From the NCBI GenBank assembly GCA_001579985.1, contig LRSR01005385.1, forward strand, positions 1-22,680: a stretch of 22,680 bases of DNA, read 5' to 3'. This document shows, in pieces, positions 1-11,451 of this stretch. The DNA comes from Hypsibius dujardini. Taxonomy: Eukaryota > Tardigrada > Eutardigrada > Parachela > Hypsibiidae. Below the pieces are notes generated by a model. It did not search any database. It worked only from the letters and a program-made list of their open reading frames with translations, and had not been told where the DNA came from. The translations under genes and the position numbers were made by a program. The stretch's first letter is position 1. Each line of letters begins with the position of its first letter.

Positions 1-20
1 GCACTGTGCTTGAAGAGTGA

Positions 21-215
21 TCACAAGCCCTTCTGGCGTCCGTAGAACCGTTCCTCGACCACCATAACGTCAACAGGGACGGAGTGACGCAGTGGGGCCG
101 AGGACGGGTCGTCGAGGGAGGGATTGAGGAATGATCGGGCAGTCGGTCGGAATTCCGGCGGAGGAATGACCTGCATCAGATTCAAAGCATTACTGTTATA
201 CGTGTAGTCAGACAT
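21..215 (-). CDS. Possible first coding exon of an unknown upstream gene
   Basis: A minus-strand frame opens with an ATG at 215-213 and runs 64 codons to a TGA at 23-21. The predicted protein starts MSDYTYNSNALNLMQVIPPP and has a mixed, proline-containing, non-repetitive composition, unlike the cysteine/serine runs that microsatellites give. A GT that could be a splice donor (TT|GTGATC, minus strand) lies just before the stop, so this may be a first exon continuing beyond the window edge rather than a whole gene. A three-codon upstream frame overlaps the start. I recognise no family. If real, the gene is divergent from CEP290, about 2.5 kb away. It could also be a chance open frame. Confidence 0.3.
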   Translation of the reverse strand: MSDYTYNSNALNLMQVIPPPEFRPTARSFLNPSLDDPSSAPLRHSVPVDVMVVEERFYGRQKGL

Positions 216-319
216 TCATTTCAGACAAGGTCCTTCAGACATAAACCTGGAACGGCGACAAAAACTTAAGATACGGCACTATATGGCTTGTAGAGGCAAC
301 TGACTGTTCTACGATGCAG

Positions 320-700
320 GCATACAGACAATGTTAAAAGGAAGGAGAACAGACAGAGTGACAGACAAACAGATAGCTGAGAGGTGGTTAAGTCACAGAC
401 AAGCATGCAAAGAGAACATTATCGATAGAATTCAGGACAGGCAGAAAAGGTACTTATGTAATTATGAAAAACCAATAAACCGACAGATAGATTTGAAAGA
501 CTGGAGGCCTTCACGCAGTCAAGCAGATACAAGATAAGACAAAGGAGCAGGCATACAGGTTGGCAGATTGACAGACATGCACACACGGGGACAGGCAAGA
601 AGACAGACAAGACCTCATTTAGACAAGCAGACATACAAGGGCCGGACAGGAGTCATCGACGCAAGCAAAAAGACAAGAAGTCTTTCACACAGACCATTAG
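320..700 (+). repeat. Degenerate CAGA-rich repeat tract
   Basis: Many scattered copies of ACAGACAG and GCAGACA-like words are separated by mutated spacers. It resembles the purer CAGA tracts in the introns downstream, but decayed. Apparent reading frames here are by-products of the repeat. Confidence 0.6.
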
Positions 701-855
701 GCAGACATATGTGGGAACGCGACCACACCTTGTATCGATTCGAAACAGGAAATCAAGCAGGGGCAAAGCAGATTTATCAGCTGACAGCAACAGTTGACTG
801 CTGGCCTTCATTTCAGACCGAGAGCTGTTTCGGGGTGTACAATAAACTACAAGGT

Positions 856-1053
856 TGAGTACACTGCTGGCTCCGGGGTATGGGCCGAAGGGGCGGAGCA
901 GGGGTGGTCAGGTGGCTGAGTACACTGGAGGGTCTGGGGTATGGACGAAAGGGGCGGAGCAGGTGGGGGTCTGCTGGTTGATTGTTCGATTGTTTGAAAA
1001 CCATCCCCTGTCCCGCCCCTTTTGCTCATTCTCCGGACCCTCCAGTGCACTCA
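856..1053. repeat. G-rich repeat: two direct copies plus one inverted copy
   Basis: Two direct copies begin with GAGTACACTG at 857 and 918 (period 61) and share GGGGTATGG and AAGGGGCGGAGCAGG. A third copy lies in the opposite orientation at 1005-1053. Its reverse complement matches the 917-966 copy over about 50 bases, so 917-1053 can fold into a stem with a loop near 967-1004. This looks like a dispersed repeat family rather than a gene. Confidence 0.75.
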
Positions 1054-1362
1054 ATCTTGTCGTTGACTGTAGTTGTGGGATGTGACGCCTATTGCGCAGA
1101 TATTTTTAATTAAAACATATTTAAAAAGTTCAGTTTAATTGCTGCGCTTACATAAACTTACAGAATACGAATGTACGCGTATTTTATTTAATTGTATTCT
1201 ATTAAAATTTTAAACATTTACTTCTTAAAATTGTGCTTTTTATTTTACATTTTATTTTAATTGTTGTCTTTGCTGATTTTGCTTTTCTGTATGAAATACC
1301 TTTTTTTATTTCAATGTCCCTCTGAGTGATCATAACAAAACTTCATAATATTGGAAAGCCCA

Positions 1363-1618
1363 TCAAATGTTCCTCAATCTTCAAGTATAAAATTCTGACG
1401 TTTGGACATCCATCAAATAAATGCTATGACCAAAACTGAAGGGGGGAGAAAAAAGGGGCGTTTTGTTTTTTCGCTTAAAACTCAGGCAGAGTCAAATGTT
1501 CCTCAATCTTCAAGTATAAAATTCCGACGTTTGGACATCCATCAAATAAATCCCATGACCAAAACTGAAGGGGGAGAAAAAAGGGGCGTTTGTTTTTTCG
1601 CTTAAAACTCAGGCAGGG
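1363..1618. repeat. 129-bp tandem duplication (two copies)
   Basis: Copy one spans 1363-1491 and copy two spans 1492-1618. Both start TCAAATGTTCCTCAATCTTC and end CTTAAAACTCAGGCAG, with only a few substitutions and short length changes in the A, G and T runs. The near identity points to a recent duplication. The open frame across it is an accident of the repeat. Confidence 0.9.
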
Positions 1619-2340
1619 TCCAATATTTAGGGTTTCAATTTTTTGTGAGAAGGGTTCTAAAAAAAGTCAATCTAGTTTGATGGATGTCATAGCCCAACAC
1701 CATAGCAGCAAACTGTTACCCAAATAGCCGCAAGCATGCAACGCACAGGGGGAGCTATGCAGCGCGAAAGCAAAGAGCACTTTTCAAAAAGCAATTTTAA
1801 TGACAAAATCTTGCCGAATTTCTGTTAGGCTATGGGGCATTGTATCTCTCGTAAAGACATCCGTTTCATGAAAAAAAATGTTTGTTGCGTTATTGTGGCG
1901 GGCTATCTAAAATAAGTTTTGGTTTTCCGGAACGAATTATTTTTTTGGTCGCACACGAGGGTGTGACCTGGGCCATTTGAGTTTTTGTCTGCCATTGGTT
2001 TTTGTCTGCCATTTTCCGGGGTCTAGATGTAAATTTCAGTTTTTGATCTGTAGTGAATCCTCATATGGACAAGTGTTTTAACAAAAAAAAATTGAGGCAG
2101 TGGGATGAGTAGTGACCGAGAAATGACGGTTCTAAGTTTTGTCTCTAAAGCATTCCCGAACCCGGTAGGTAAGTGTCGTTCGCAATCTCAATGTATTAGG
2201 ACCGGTAAACGGAATGCACTATTGATCTGTACCATCCCATGTGTTCTTTGGTTTATCCCCTGTAAATTCATTGCTAAAGGTGTAAGACGGATAGCCCCAC
2301 CGAAATCGATTCATATATTCATATTGAGGGGCTGTGAACG
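1619..2340. other. Non-coding stretch upstream of CEP290
   Basis: AT-rich DNA with a short imperfect hairpin near 1947-1968 (GGTC-CACAC paired with GTGTGACC) and a 15-bp direct repeat around 1980-2012. An 83-codon open frame at 2105-2356 has no recognisable domain and I do not call it a gene. No promoter motif can be defended. Confidence 0.5.
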
Positions 2341-2370
2341 GATACTAAGCGAGTGAATATCGCAATGTGT

Positions 2371-2444
2371 GTGTGTGGTCGCCCGGTTCACACTTTGAGT
2401 GTTGTGTGTGTGTGTTGTGTGTGGTCGCCTGGTTCACACTTTGA
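2371..2444. repeat. GT-rich direct duplication, period 46
   Basis: A 28-base unit, GTGTGTGGTCGCC followed by C or T and then GGTTCACACTTTGA, occurs at 2371-2398 and again at 2417-2444. A GT microsatellite separates the copies. It lies about 300 bases before the CEP290 start codon. Confidence 0.85.
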
Positions 2445-2716
2445 CCATTGATCACCTGCTTGCATGCTGGTCACTCAACCACCCAAAACCGTGTATTCAT
2501 TCTGCCACAGTGCTCCCAACCACAACTCGATTCGATCAACCATCCAATCCTCCATCGTGGATTTATTCTAGAGGTCTACTGTACTGTCCGATCACCATCA
2601 CACAATCTCCTTATTTTATGGTGCAGTGTGGATCTTTGAAAGCGGTTAATAAGCGCCTTCTACCTGCTTCTTTTTAAGCCATCAAATGATCGAATAAGAC
2701 ACAGAATTCTCGGACT

Positions 2717-2728
2717 GATTCAGCAATG
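2717..2728 (+). promoter_or_regulatory. CEP290 start context and possible leader trans-splice acceptor
   Basis: The start codon at 2726-2728 has G at -3 and G at +4, a strong context. The bases just before it read TTCAG|CA, so an AG acceptor lies two bases upstream of the ATG, preceded by a T-containing stretch. In flatworms many mRNAs receive a spliced leader at such a site. The trans-splicing reading is inference. The same nine bases, TCAGCAATG, occur at the OCRL start. Confidence 0.4.
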
Positions 2729-4516
2729 GCATCTGATGCGCGATGGGCGCAGACGGTGCCGTTGGATTTCGACAAAATCCAGGCGCTGCAAGGGACGAGC
2801 CCGTCCATTCATCAGGCGGACTTGGAATTCCTCTCTAGTGTGCGCAAGTTTTCTCCCTCCCCCTTCTCTCAACCTTTTCCCTTCTTCATGTCAGCTATTT
2901 TCTTTTCCCTTTCAAAACAGGTCGACTTAGACGCCATCGCTGGTGACTTTGATTACGACCGATTTGTCGCTGTGTTAAAGGCATTTCAGAACGGACTTCG
3001 AGTGAGTATAGCAGCTGTTCACGCCCTTTTTTAATTGATTGATTCATTGATGGTTTCAAATCCGCGTTCTGTTTTCAGTTAAAGTTTACTAGTCAAACGT
3101 CTCATTGATTGATGTATTGATTGGTTTAGTTTCGATCTGAACAGTTCGCTGCCTTTGCCATTGTTATTAACTTGATTTTCATTCATTCAACTTTAGAAAT
3201 CGGTTGTCGATCGAGAGGCTGCTCTTTACGCCAAGGGGCGATCGGATCAGCTGCTTGCGGAATCGCGAAGGGTAAGTCATACTGGCTGTCCAGTGGTTCT
3301 TCGTGTAATTGATTGGTTGATTGACTGATTGTAGGCTGAGGTTGCAACTGCCCCGCAGGCGTTGCTGACTCCGGCCGGTACCGTCCAACCGGATGCCATT
3401 AGGGCACGCGATCAGCATATCCTGTATCTGCAGTATGAGGTTAGCCAGCGGGACATCCAGATGCTGCAGCTCGCGGAACAGGTCCAGCAGGTACAACGGA
3501 ATGGAATTTATCAGCAGTGTTAACTGAATGGTTGATTGCTTGATGGATTGACCGAAAAGCGCGTGTGTCGATTGATTGATGTATGGCTTGGTTTGTTGAC
3601 CGAGATGATTATCTGAATTTAATTAAGGACAATTCTGATCACATCAGATGCGTTACGGATGTTTGTGTGGTGCTTTCGTATGTATTTATAATTTATCTTC
3701 ATTTTATTTTATATTTTCAATTTAAATACATTTGCAGGGGAATTTAAATATATTTTATGTAATTTAATTAAGTTTGCTTGGAACTTGATTTCAGCTAGAT
3801 GCTTTATTTCAAACGTGAAATTTTAACGGGCATGATTGATATTCTAATTTAGCGATATTTTTTGTTATTTTTTTTTATTGAGATTCAACACATGTTTTAT
3901 TTCGCTTCCAGAGTCGTAGTCAAATCGAAGGACTGGAGGATCAGAAACGTTTGTTGGAGGAAGAAGTCCAGCACGTCCGCGGTCAAATTTCTCGCGCCCG
4001 CGACGAAAGCGATCAGCTCCGTGCGTCTATCGATAATCAACTCAAAAAAGCCGACGTCCGTGAGAAGCTGCAAAACCGCAACGAGGAGCTCATCAACGCC
4101 CTTGAAGAGTCCTCAGTAAAACACGAAACTCCCACCACTTTCTGTCCAACTCGTTCCCGCCTGGTTTTTCATCCTGTCTGTGACCTAATTCGGGTATGCG
4201 TTACGCTTGTAGAATTTACGGTTGGAATCCCAGCGACTGAAGAAACTGTGCGCCCAATTAGAGGAGCAGCTGGGGGAGGCCACCGTGCAGATCGATAGCG
4301 CCACCGCGGAGCACCTCCACCTGAAAGTATGTGTGCGGATGCTTGCCGATGAGGTGTTTGCGGTCGATAATCCGCTTATCGGTTTAGATTCGAGACAGCT
4401 GGTTCGAGCAGTGGTTGTACGGTTCCAACAAAATTGTTGCTTTTTAGAGGTCCATTGAGGCTGCGGAAGTTGCCTGTGAAGAGTTGCGAGATGAGAATGC
4501 AGAGCTACAGGACAAG
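2726..4516 (+). CDS. CEP290: CEP290 exons 1-7, N-terminal coiled coil (residues 1-271)
   Basis: Residues 1-65 (exons 1-2) resemble the vertebrate N-terminus: [14 protein letters not shown] lines up with NWKEIMKVDPDDL, and LSSVDLDAI with LSKVEVNEL. This supports joining exon 1 at 2839 to exon 2 at 2921, although the donor (AGT|GTGCGC) is poor. Exons 3-7 encode leucine- and glutamate-rich helix such as [13 protein letters not shown] and [14 protein letters not shown]. All seven exons are multiples of three and all introns are phase 0. The third and fourth introns carry ATTG repeats. Confidence 0.85.
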
Positions 4517-4623
4517 GTACTAAAAATATTAGATGAACGACAGCCAAACATACATACAGTTAAACTCAAAAGCACGTAGATTAGCTGATAAGATTTTACA
4601 CAGACAGATGACGGACTGACAGG

Positions 4624-4698
<75 letters not shown>

Positions 4699-7502
4699 CA
4701 ACAGACCAACAGACGGACCAACAGACAAACAAACAAACAGAGGGACAGACAAACAGCCTGACAGGCAGACAGGCAGACAGACAGACAGACAGACAGACAG
4801 ACCAACAGACCAACAGACGGACCAACAGACAAACAAACAAACAGCCAGACAGACAAACAGCCAGACAGACAGACAGACAGACTGCGATACAGAAATCCTC
4901 AGCTAGGAATTTGGGCAGGCAAAGATACAAACAGTCCAGCTAAAAAACCAAGTCAGGCAAGTGTAAAATATAGCGACATCGAACAGTGCACCACGCTAGT
5001 TGTGATCCACATTAGGTCGGTAGTCTCGACTCGACCAACTCTTCACCGGAAGAATTAAAATTTACATGTTTTTCTAGCTCAATAAAACTAGACCGGAAGC
5101 ATCGATCCAGTCACCGGAACCCAGCCAAGCGGCTTCAAATGCCGACGATCAATTGGATCAGTTAATCACGATTGTGAATAGGAGGGTGGATGAGTGGAAG
5201 GTGAGTGTGACATAACCCCTGCGCAAGCAGGAATCGAAACGGAAATTGGGTTGGACGACATTGATCACGAAGCCTGCGATGTGTTCCAGTTACTCATGCG
5301 CAACCAGGTGGACGAAATTCCGTCCGCCAAAAGTGATGGTTCTTACGGAAAGACCGATGAAACTGAACGACTGCTTGCCATGCGCAGTCACGAAGTTTCG
5401 TTGTTGAGGAGCAGCCTTGCCAGCGCCGTCCATGAAATTGAGGAAGGCGCCAAGACTATCACACGCTTGAAGTAATTGCATTATATCTACATTTCGTGTC
5501 TTTTCATCTGTCTCTCCTTCCGTCCATTTGTCTGATTGTCGGTCTATCTGTCTGCTGGTTTGTCTGCCTGTGTACCTTGCTGCCTCGTTCTCCATCTACC
5601 TGTGCTTTTGCCTGTCTAACTGACGGTCTTTCTCTCTGTTTGTCTGTCTGTCTATCTATCTATCAGCCAGTTTGTGTGTCTTTCCGTCGCTCTTGCTGCC
5701 TGGCTTCTTCAGCTTATGCCTGTAAATCTGTTTTTTCATTTGTCTGTCTGTATGGATGCATGTATGGATGTTTATGCATTTATGTCTGTTTTATTCCATC
5801 ATATATTTTTAGGCAACAAGGAAGACGAGCAAGCACGGACAGCGGAATTGACCTCAGGACCCAGCTGTCTCATCGGAACTCTGAGCTTTCCAACATGCTT
5901 CAGCGTACTCTTGCCCTGGAAGATGATCTCGATCTTGCTCAGAGGGAAGCCCGAGAGTTCCAGTCACAGCTTCAGCGTTATGAGGAGGTGTGTCCCTTGT
6001 CTTTTCCTTTGGGCTGTAAACGTATCCAAAACCCAGTTGGTATTCCATACTCTTTAGGGTATCTATGGGCTAGCCGAAGCAAGAACCGACCTTAGGGAGT
6101 CGCGGAAACAACTCCTGCAACGCGACAAGTAAAATCACGAATCTCTTTGAATTCGTTTGGTTGTAAAGAGTGGCTAAAGCACACTTCATTCTTCTGCCTG
6201 GATAGATACATCAAAGAACTAGTTCGCCGCCTCAACGTGCTGACGTCGGATTACGACGCGGTGATGATGGAGGTGAATGACACCCGGCGCCGCGCTAACC
6301 TCCCACCGCGGCCAGCTAGCTCCAACAGAAATCTGTCTGATCTTGCCCCGCTGCTAGAAGGACGACTGCTCGTTGAGGTGCTCGAAGAGCAAGTATGCAC
6401 TGAAAATTTGTCTGTTTTATATCTCTCTGTTTGCATGCCTGCTTGTCAGTCTGTCTGTCACTTTGAATTCTGGTTCGGTGGATGTCTAGTTGTCTACTGT
6501 CGGTCTGTCTGTTTGTCTGTCTGCCTGTCTGCCTGTCTGTCTGCCTGTCTGCTTTCCTGCCTTCCTGCCTGCCTGCCTGCCTGCCTGCCTGTTTGTCTGG
6601 CGGGCTGGCTGTGCGTCTATGTCTGTCTGTCTATCTGTTTGTCTGTCTGTCTGGTTGTCTGTTTGTCTGTTTACATTTTTTTCAAACTCATTTTCTAGAT
6701 TGACCAGTTAGAGGATGAGCGAATATCGCTTCAAAAGACCATTCATTCCCTCCTCGGGAATACGCCTTCTCGTGGCGATAACTCCGCACGTTTACGTGGT
6801 TCAAAGGCAAGGTTTCTATTGTAATTTCACCTCTTGAGGCTGATCGATCACGCAGAGGACTGCGTTGACACACTTACATCGAAGTGCTCACACGAAAATC
6901 ACCCAAATTAAACTCCGCCCGTTCCTGAAAATTTGTTTGTGGTCGACGTTTTGGGGTTTATATTTATTTCGTCTATAGGCGATACAGCTGACCAGTAAGA
7001 ACGTGGACGACCTCTTGGACGACCTGAGCGTCCTGCGCCGCGACTTTGACGAGCTGGTGGAGGAGAATCACCAGTTGGAGAGCAGTATGCAGGAAATTCT
7101 TGACGCAATCCGAGAGAGCCGACTCAACGGACGACCTGGTCAGAGTGTAGAGCTACGCTCTCCTTCGTTGGAGTTACTTCTTAAGGTATTCCTAGTTTGT
7201 TTTTATTCGCAAGCTGTAAAACTGATTGTTGTTCAAAAAACACAAATTTGTTTAGCTGATGGAGCGACGGCATCTGGCATCCAGTGACAGTGCTTACACT
7301 GAAACGCGTCTGGACAGTGCGGTTTATTCCGAGCAGGACTCTCAAGGCAGTGCTCAAAGCGCACAGCTCAAGGAAAAGGTCGGTTATGTTTTCCAAAGTC
7401 TTGGCCAGCTCGGTTTTGTTTACGCTTATAAAGTTGGCTGATGGGAAAATGAAAACGGTTTAACTGGCCGACAAGCAGGCAGATACACATACAGGCAGAC
7501 AA

Positions 7503-7569
<67 letters not shown>

Positions 7570-9442
7570 GGGACAGACAGACAGGCCGATAGGCAGACAG
7601 GCAGACAAACAGAGGGACAGACAGACAGACAGATGGTTTCTGTTCTACTAAATTTTCTTCTGCTATGCCAGGTGGAACGTGTCCTGCACTCCCTCGACCA
7701 AATTTCAAGCCGCAAAGACCGACGCTTCGAACGAGAGAGCTCATCCAACCTGGTCGACCGCTTGTCACTCGTCTTCAACAAATGCCTTGAAGACGTCCTT
7801 AAAGTAGAGCCTCACTGCTTTCACCTGACATTCAGTTGCCTTTCGTAACTTCTCACCTTTTCTCCTGCAGCTCGTACTGGACAGCGACAACAGAAGCCTG
7901 GAGAAGCTCATTCACAACTTGCAAACAGAGATGCAGTTTCTCATCGACGATTCCCGCCGCAGCCACGAAAGTACCCTGCAAGACCACCAGCGCCGCTTCG
8001 ACGAACTCTCCCGCAATTACGACAGTCTTCTCCGCTCGAAGCCCCACCAGAAACCCGTTTTTGGAGTAGAGTACCCCGATTTGTCGGGTGAGCTTCGCGA
8101 CGCGGAAGTGAGACTAGCCCGCTCCTTGGACACCGTCACCTCGCTCACCACGGAGAACCATAAACTGCGTAGTCAGCTTGCCTCCGGTTCCGGCCAGTCC
8201 TTCCTCGAAATTACCCAGGTACTAGTAACGCGGTAGTATTGTATCTGTAAATAGTAAATAATGTTGTTTAATTGAAAAAAATGAAATGATGTTGATAGAG
8301 ATCAATTCCTTGGGAGACCGATGTTTTACTTAATTTTAACTTAATTTTATTTATTAATATTATTCATTTTAATGTTTCGTTGTACGCTTTAAATGTATGG
8401 TTTTTTTTGTTTAAAAACGATTAGGTAGTAAAAATGCAGCCTCACATTTCGGAAAACTCCGGGCAAATATATTTTGCTATTTTACATTTTCTTGGTATAA
8501 TTTAAATAAAAATATTTGCCGCATTTTAATATGATAAATCCACTTAAATGAAAAATAATTCAGCTCGAAAAAACAATTACAAATTTCTACTTTCAGTAAG
8601 CGCATGTTTGAAATCTATTTTTCTTTTTTATTTAAATACAATTTGGATCACAAAAGTTCATTTCCGAATTTGGATAAAATTCCGTTAAAACATATTTTAA
8701 TTTTTTTGGAACAATTCAAATAAAGATATTAACACTGTACCGTAATAATTGTTGAACTGATTTGGACAACATGTCAAGAACTCAAGGATAATTGCCGAGT
8801 TAAAATAAAGATTTATTTTATTTAAAATTATATATTATTCTTGACTTTATTGTTATTGTTTCGCTAAATAAAAATATAGCTAAACCACATTAATCCTAGG
8901 GTCTGACGAGTCTGGAGAAGGACCACCGTAACGAGGTGGACACCCTGTCGCGGATCAACGGTGATATGCGCGCGGATGCCCGTCGACATGAAGTTCACAT
9001 GGCGGATTTGCGCGCAGCCTTGCAGACCGCCAATGAACAGTTAGTCAGCATGGCGGATGAGTTGCGACAGGCACGAAATGAGGCGGCTCGACTAAAAACA
9101 ACGGTTGACGGGAAGAGCAGTCTGGTTGAATTTGCGGGTGGCGATTCGGATGGTGGCGGTTTGTCGGCGGCAGTTCGTGATGACGGACTGGGTGTGGAGG
9201 GTCGGCAACGAGTGGTCGTGCAGTTGGAAGCGAAAATCCAACGGTTGGAAGGGGAGATGAAACAGCGCGAGGCGGAACGGCAGCGGGAGAGGGATGAGTT
9301 TGTCGAGATTTTAGCCAAGTCTGGAAAGGGCCTGCAGAGCGATGTCGAGTTTGCCAAGCAGGTATATCTGTCTGTCTGTCTCTCTGTCTGTCTCTCTGTC
9401 TGCTTGTGTATCTAACTGTCTGTTTGTCTCTCTATCTGTCTG

Positions 9443-9513
<71 letters not shown>

Positions 9514-10275
9514 TTGCCTGCCTGCCTCTTGTCTTGTCCGATTGTCTCTTCTCTCGTCCTTGTTGGTCAATCGTGGTTTCTTTCAGGTATCTATCCTCAA
9601 TACCGAAATTGGACAAAAAGACCGGCGCTTGGAGCTGCTGACCCTCGAACTCGACAACGCCCGATCCGAGCTCCAGAGCACAATGGCCACCTTTACTCGT
9701 CGCGAGGAAGACTTTCGCCGTGATCGGGAAAAGTATGCTTATCGATTCTATTAACATACTCATTATCAAACTCTCACCTCATCTCCACGTTGGAAGATGT
9801 GTCTGACATTTTCTCTCTTTTTTGTTTCATCTTACCGAACAGTCTACGTGCGCAATACGAGAGCACAATCGCTCGTCTGCGAGAGGAAATAAGTATAAAA
9901 TCCAAGATACAAGCGGGTGTGTCGTCCTCCAGTCTGGCCGGTGGTCCTGATACCGGTAGGACATTCACCCAGCCGGACGGCGTGGTTGTTGTCGCTGCAA
10001 CTTCCCAGCCGGCCTCTGAGCTGCACGTCAGGGTGCTGAAGGATCAGCTGGCCGATAAGGAACAGGAGCTTCGAGTGAGTGTGTTGCTGGTCTTAATACA
10101 GGCAATTTTCTTTCATACCAATTGTAAAACGACCAGCGCACGAAAGATTCCTCCTCAGGAAGCAGGACAGATGATAAGGAGACAGACAGCCAAGCAGACA
10201 CATAGAGACACATGCAGGCAGGCAGATAGAATCGTCAGAGATAACAAACAGATAGACAGACAGACAGGCAGAATG

Positions 10276-10309
<34 letters not shown>

Positions 10310-11401
10310 ACACACACTTATACCCACAGAGACGGAGACATGCAGACAGATGGAAACAGACCGACAGACACACAGACAAACAGACAGACTGACAGACAGA
10401 CATTCCTCTCCACGCATCTTAGTCACATTCTTTCTAATTATCAGAAATTGTCCACGGCTTTCCAAATCTTCAAAGACGAAATGGCATCCGTTGCGTTGCC
10501 CTCATCCGATCCCACCGTGGTCAGTCAGCTGGCCAGCCAAAAGCGCGAAATGGAGGTTTGTCCCTGCAACTAGAATACGAATCACCCAATCCCATGTTGT
10601 CTTTCTAAACTCGCGTCATTCGCTTCTATCCAGGCGAAACTGTTGACATCCCGGGAGGCCAATTCGAAAGTGCTCGCAGACTGGCGAAAACAGAAGGCGG
10701 AATTATCCAGTGTCTTACGCGAAATGAACGATATGCGTGCCGAATCGAGTAAGCGTTAAACAACTTCGAAAAAAGTCTTTCTAATTATTTTCCTTTATTT
10801 TTAATTGTAGGACAAAAGGACGATCAAATTCGTAAGTTTGAGAAAATCAACGGGGAACTTTTCGCCAAAATCACCGCATTGGAAAGCGAAGTGAGTCGTG
10901 CGAAAAACGGTCTGACCGACGATGATCGGACCGTTTCGGACCTCAAGAAGAAGATCAACCAGCTAGAGAAGACGCTTTCCTCCATCAAAAAATCGCATTC
11001 CCAATCGCCTGTCCGTGCTGCTCTTACTACCACCAAGGTCAGGCTGGGAGCATATCTCCCTCGAAAGTTTGCGCAGCAACTGATGGAATTAATTGAATGG
11101 TTGTTTTGCTTTTAGCCGGAAGTGCTGGTATGGGAAGAAAAAAAGAAATGGGAGAAGGTGGTGCAGAAACTGAAGGAGCGCCTGCGGGAGAAGGAGGACG
11201 CAGCAGATACGGCCCAGACCACAGTGACCCATGTGAAGGAGGCGCTTGCCCGGTCTGAACGCGATCGAGGGGTGATGGAAAAACGGCTAGCAACGTTGAG
11301 TAAGCGGGTAGTGGCCTTGTCTGAGCAGCCGGACTCTTTACAGCAATCTTTGGATGCTTCGCAAAAAGAGGTAATGTGTCTGTTTGGTTGTCTCTCTGTC
11401 A

Positions 11402-11451
<50 letters not shown>

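Noticed and set aside
855-1085. 76-codon frame over the G-rich repeat
   Set aside because: It follows the repeat units and is explained by them.
2105-2356. 83-codon plus-strand frame upstream of CEP290
   Set aside because: No recognisable domain, no splice-site support, and the region is low complexity nearby.
4444-4930. Long minus-strand frames of repeated Ser-Val-Cys-Leu
   Set aside because: They are translations of the CAGA microsatellite, which has no stop in any frame. Same for frames at 5496-5800, 6410-6700, 7426-7660, 9340-9530, 10093-10400, 11376-11600 and 17460-17680.
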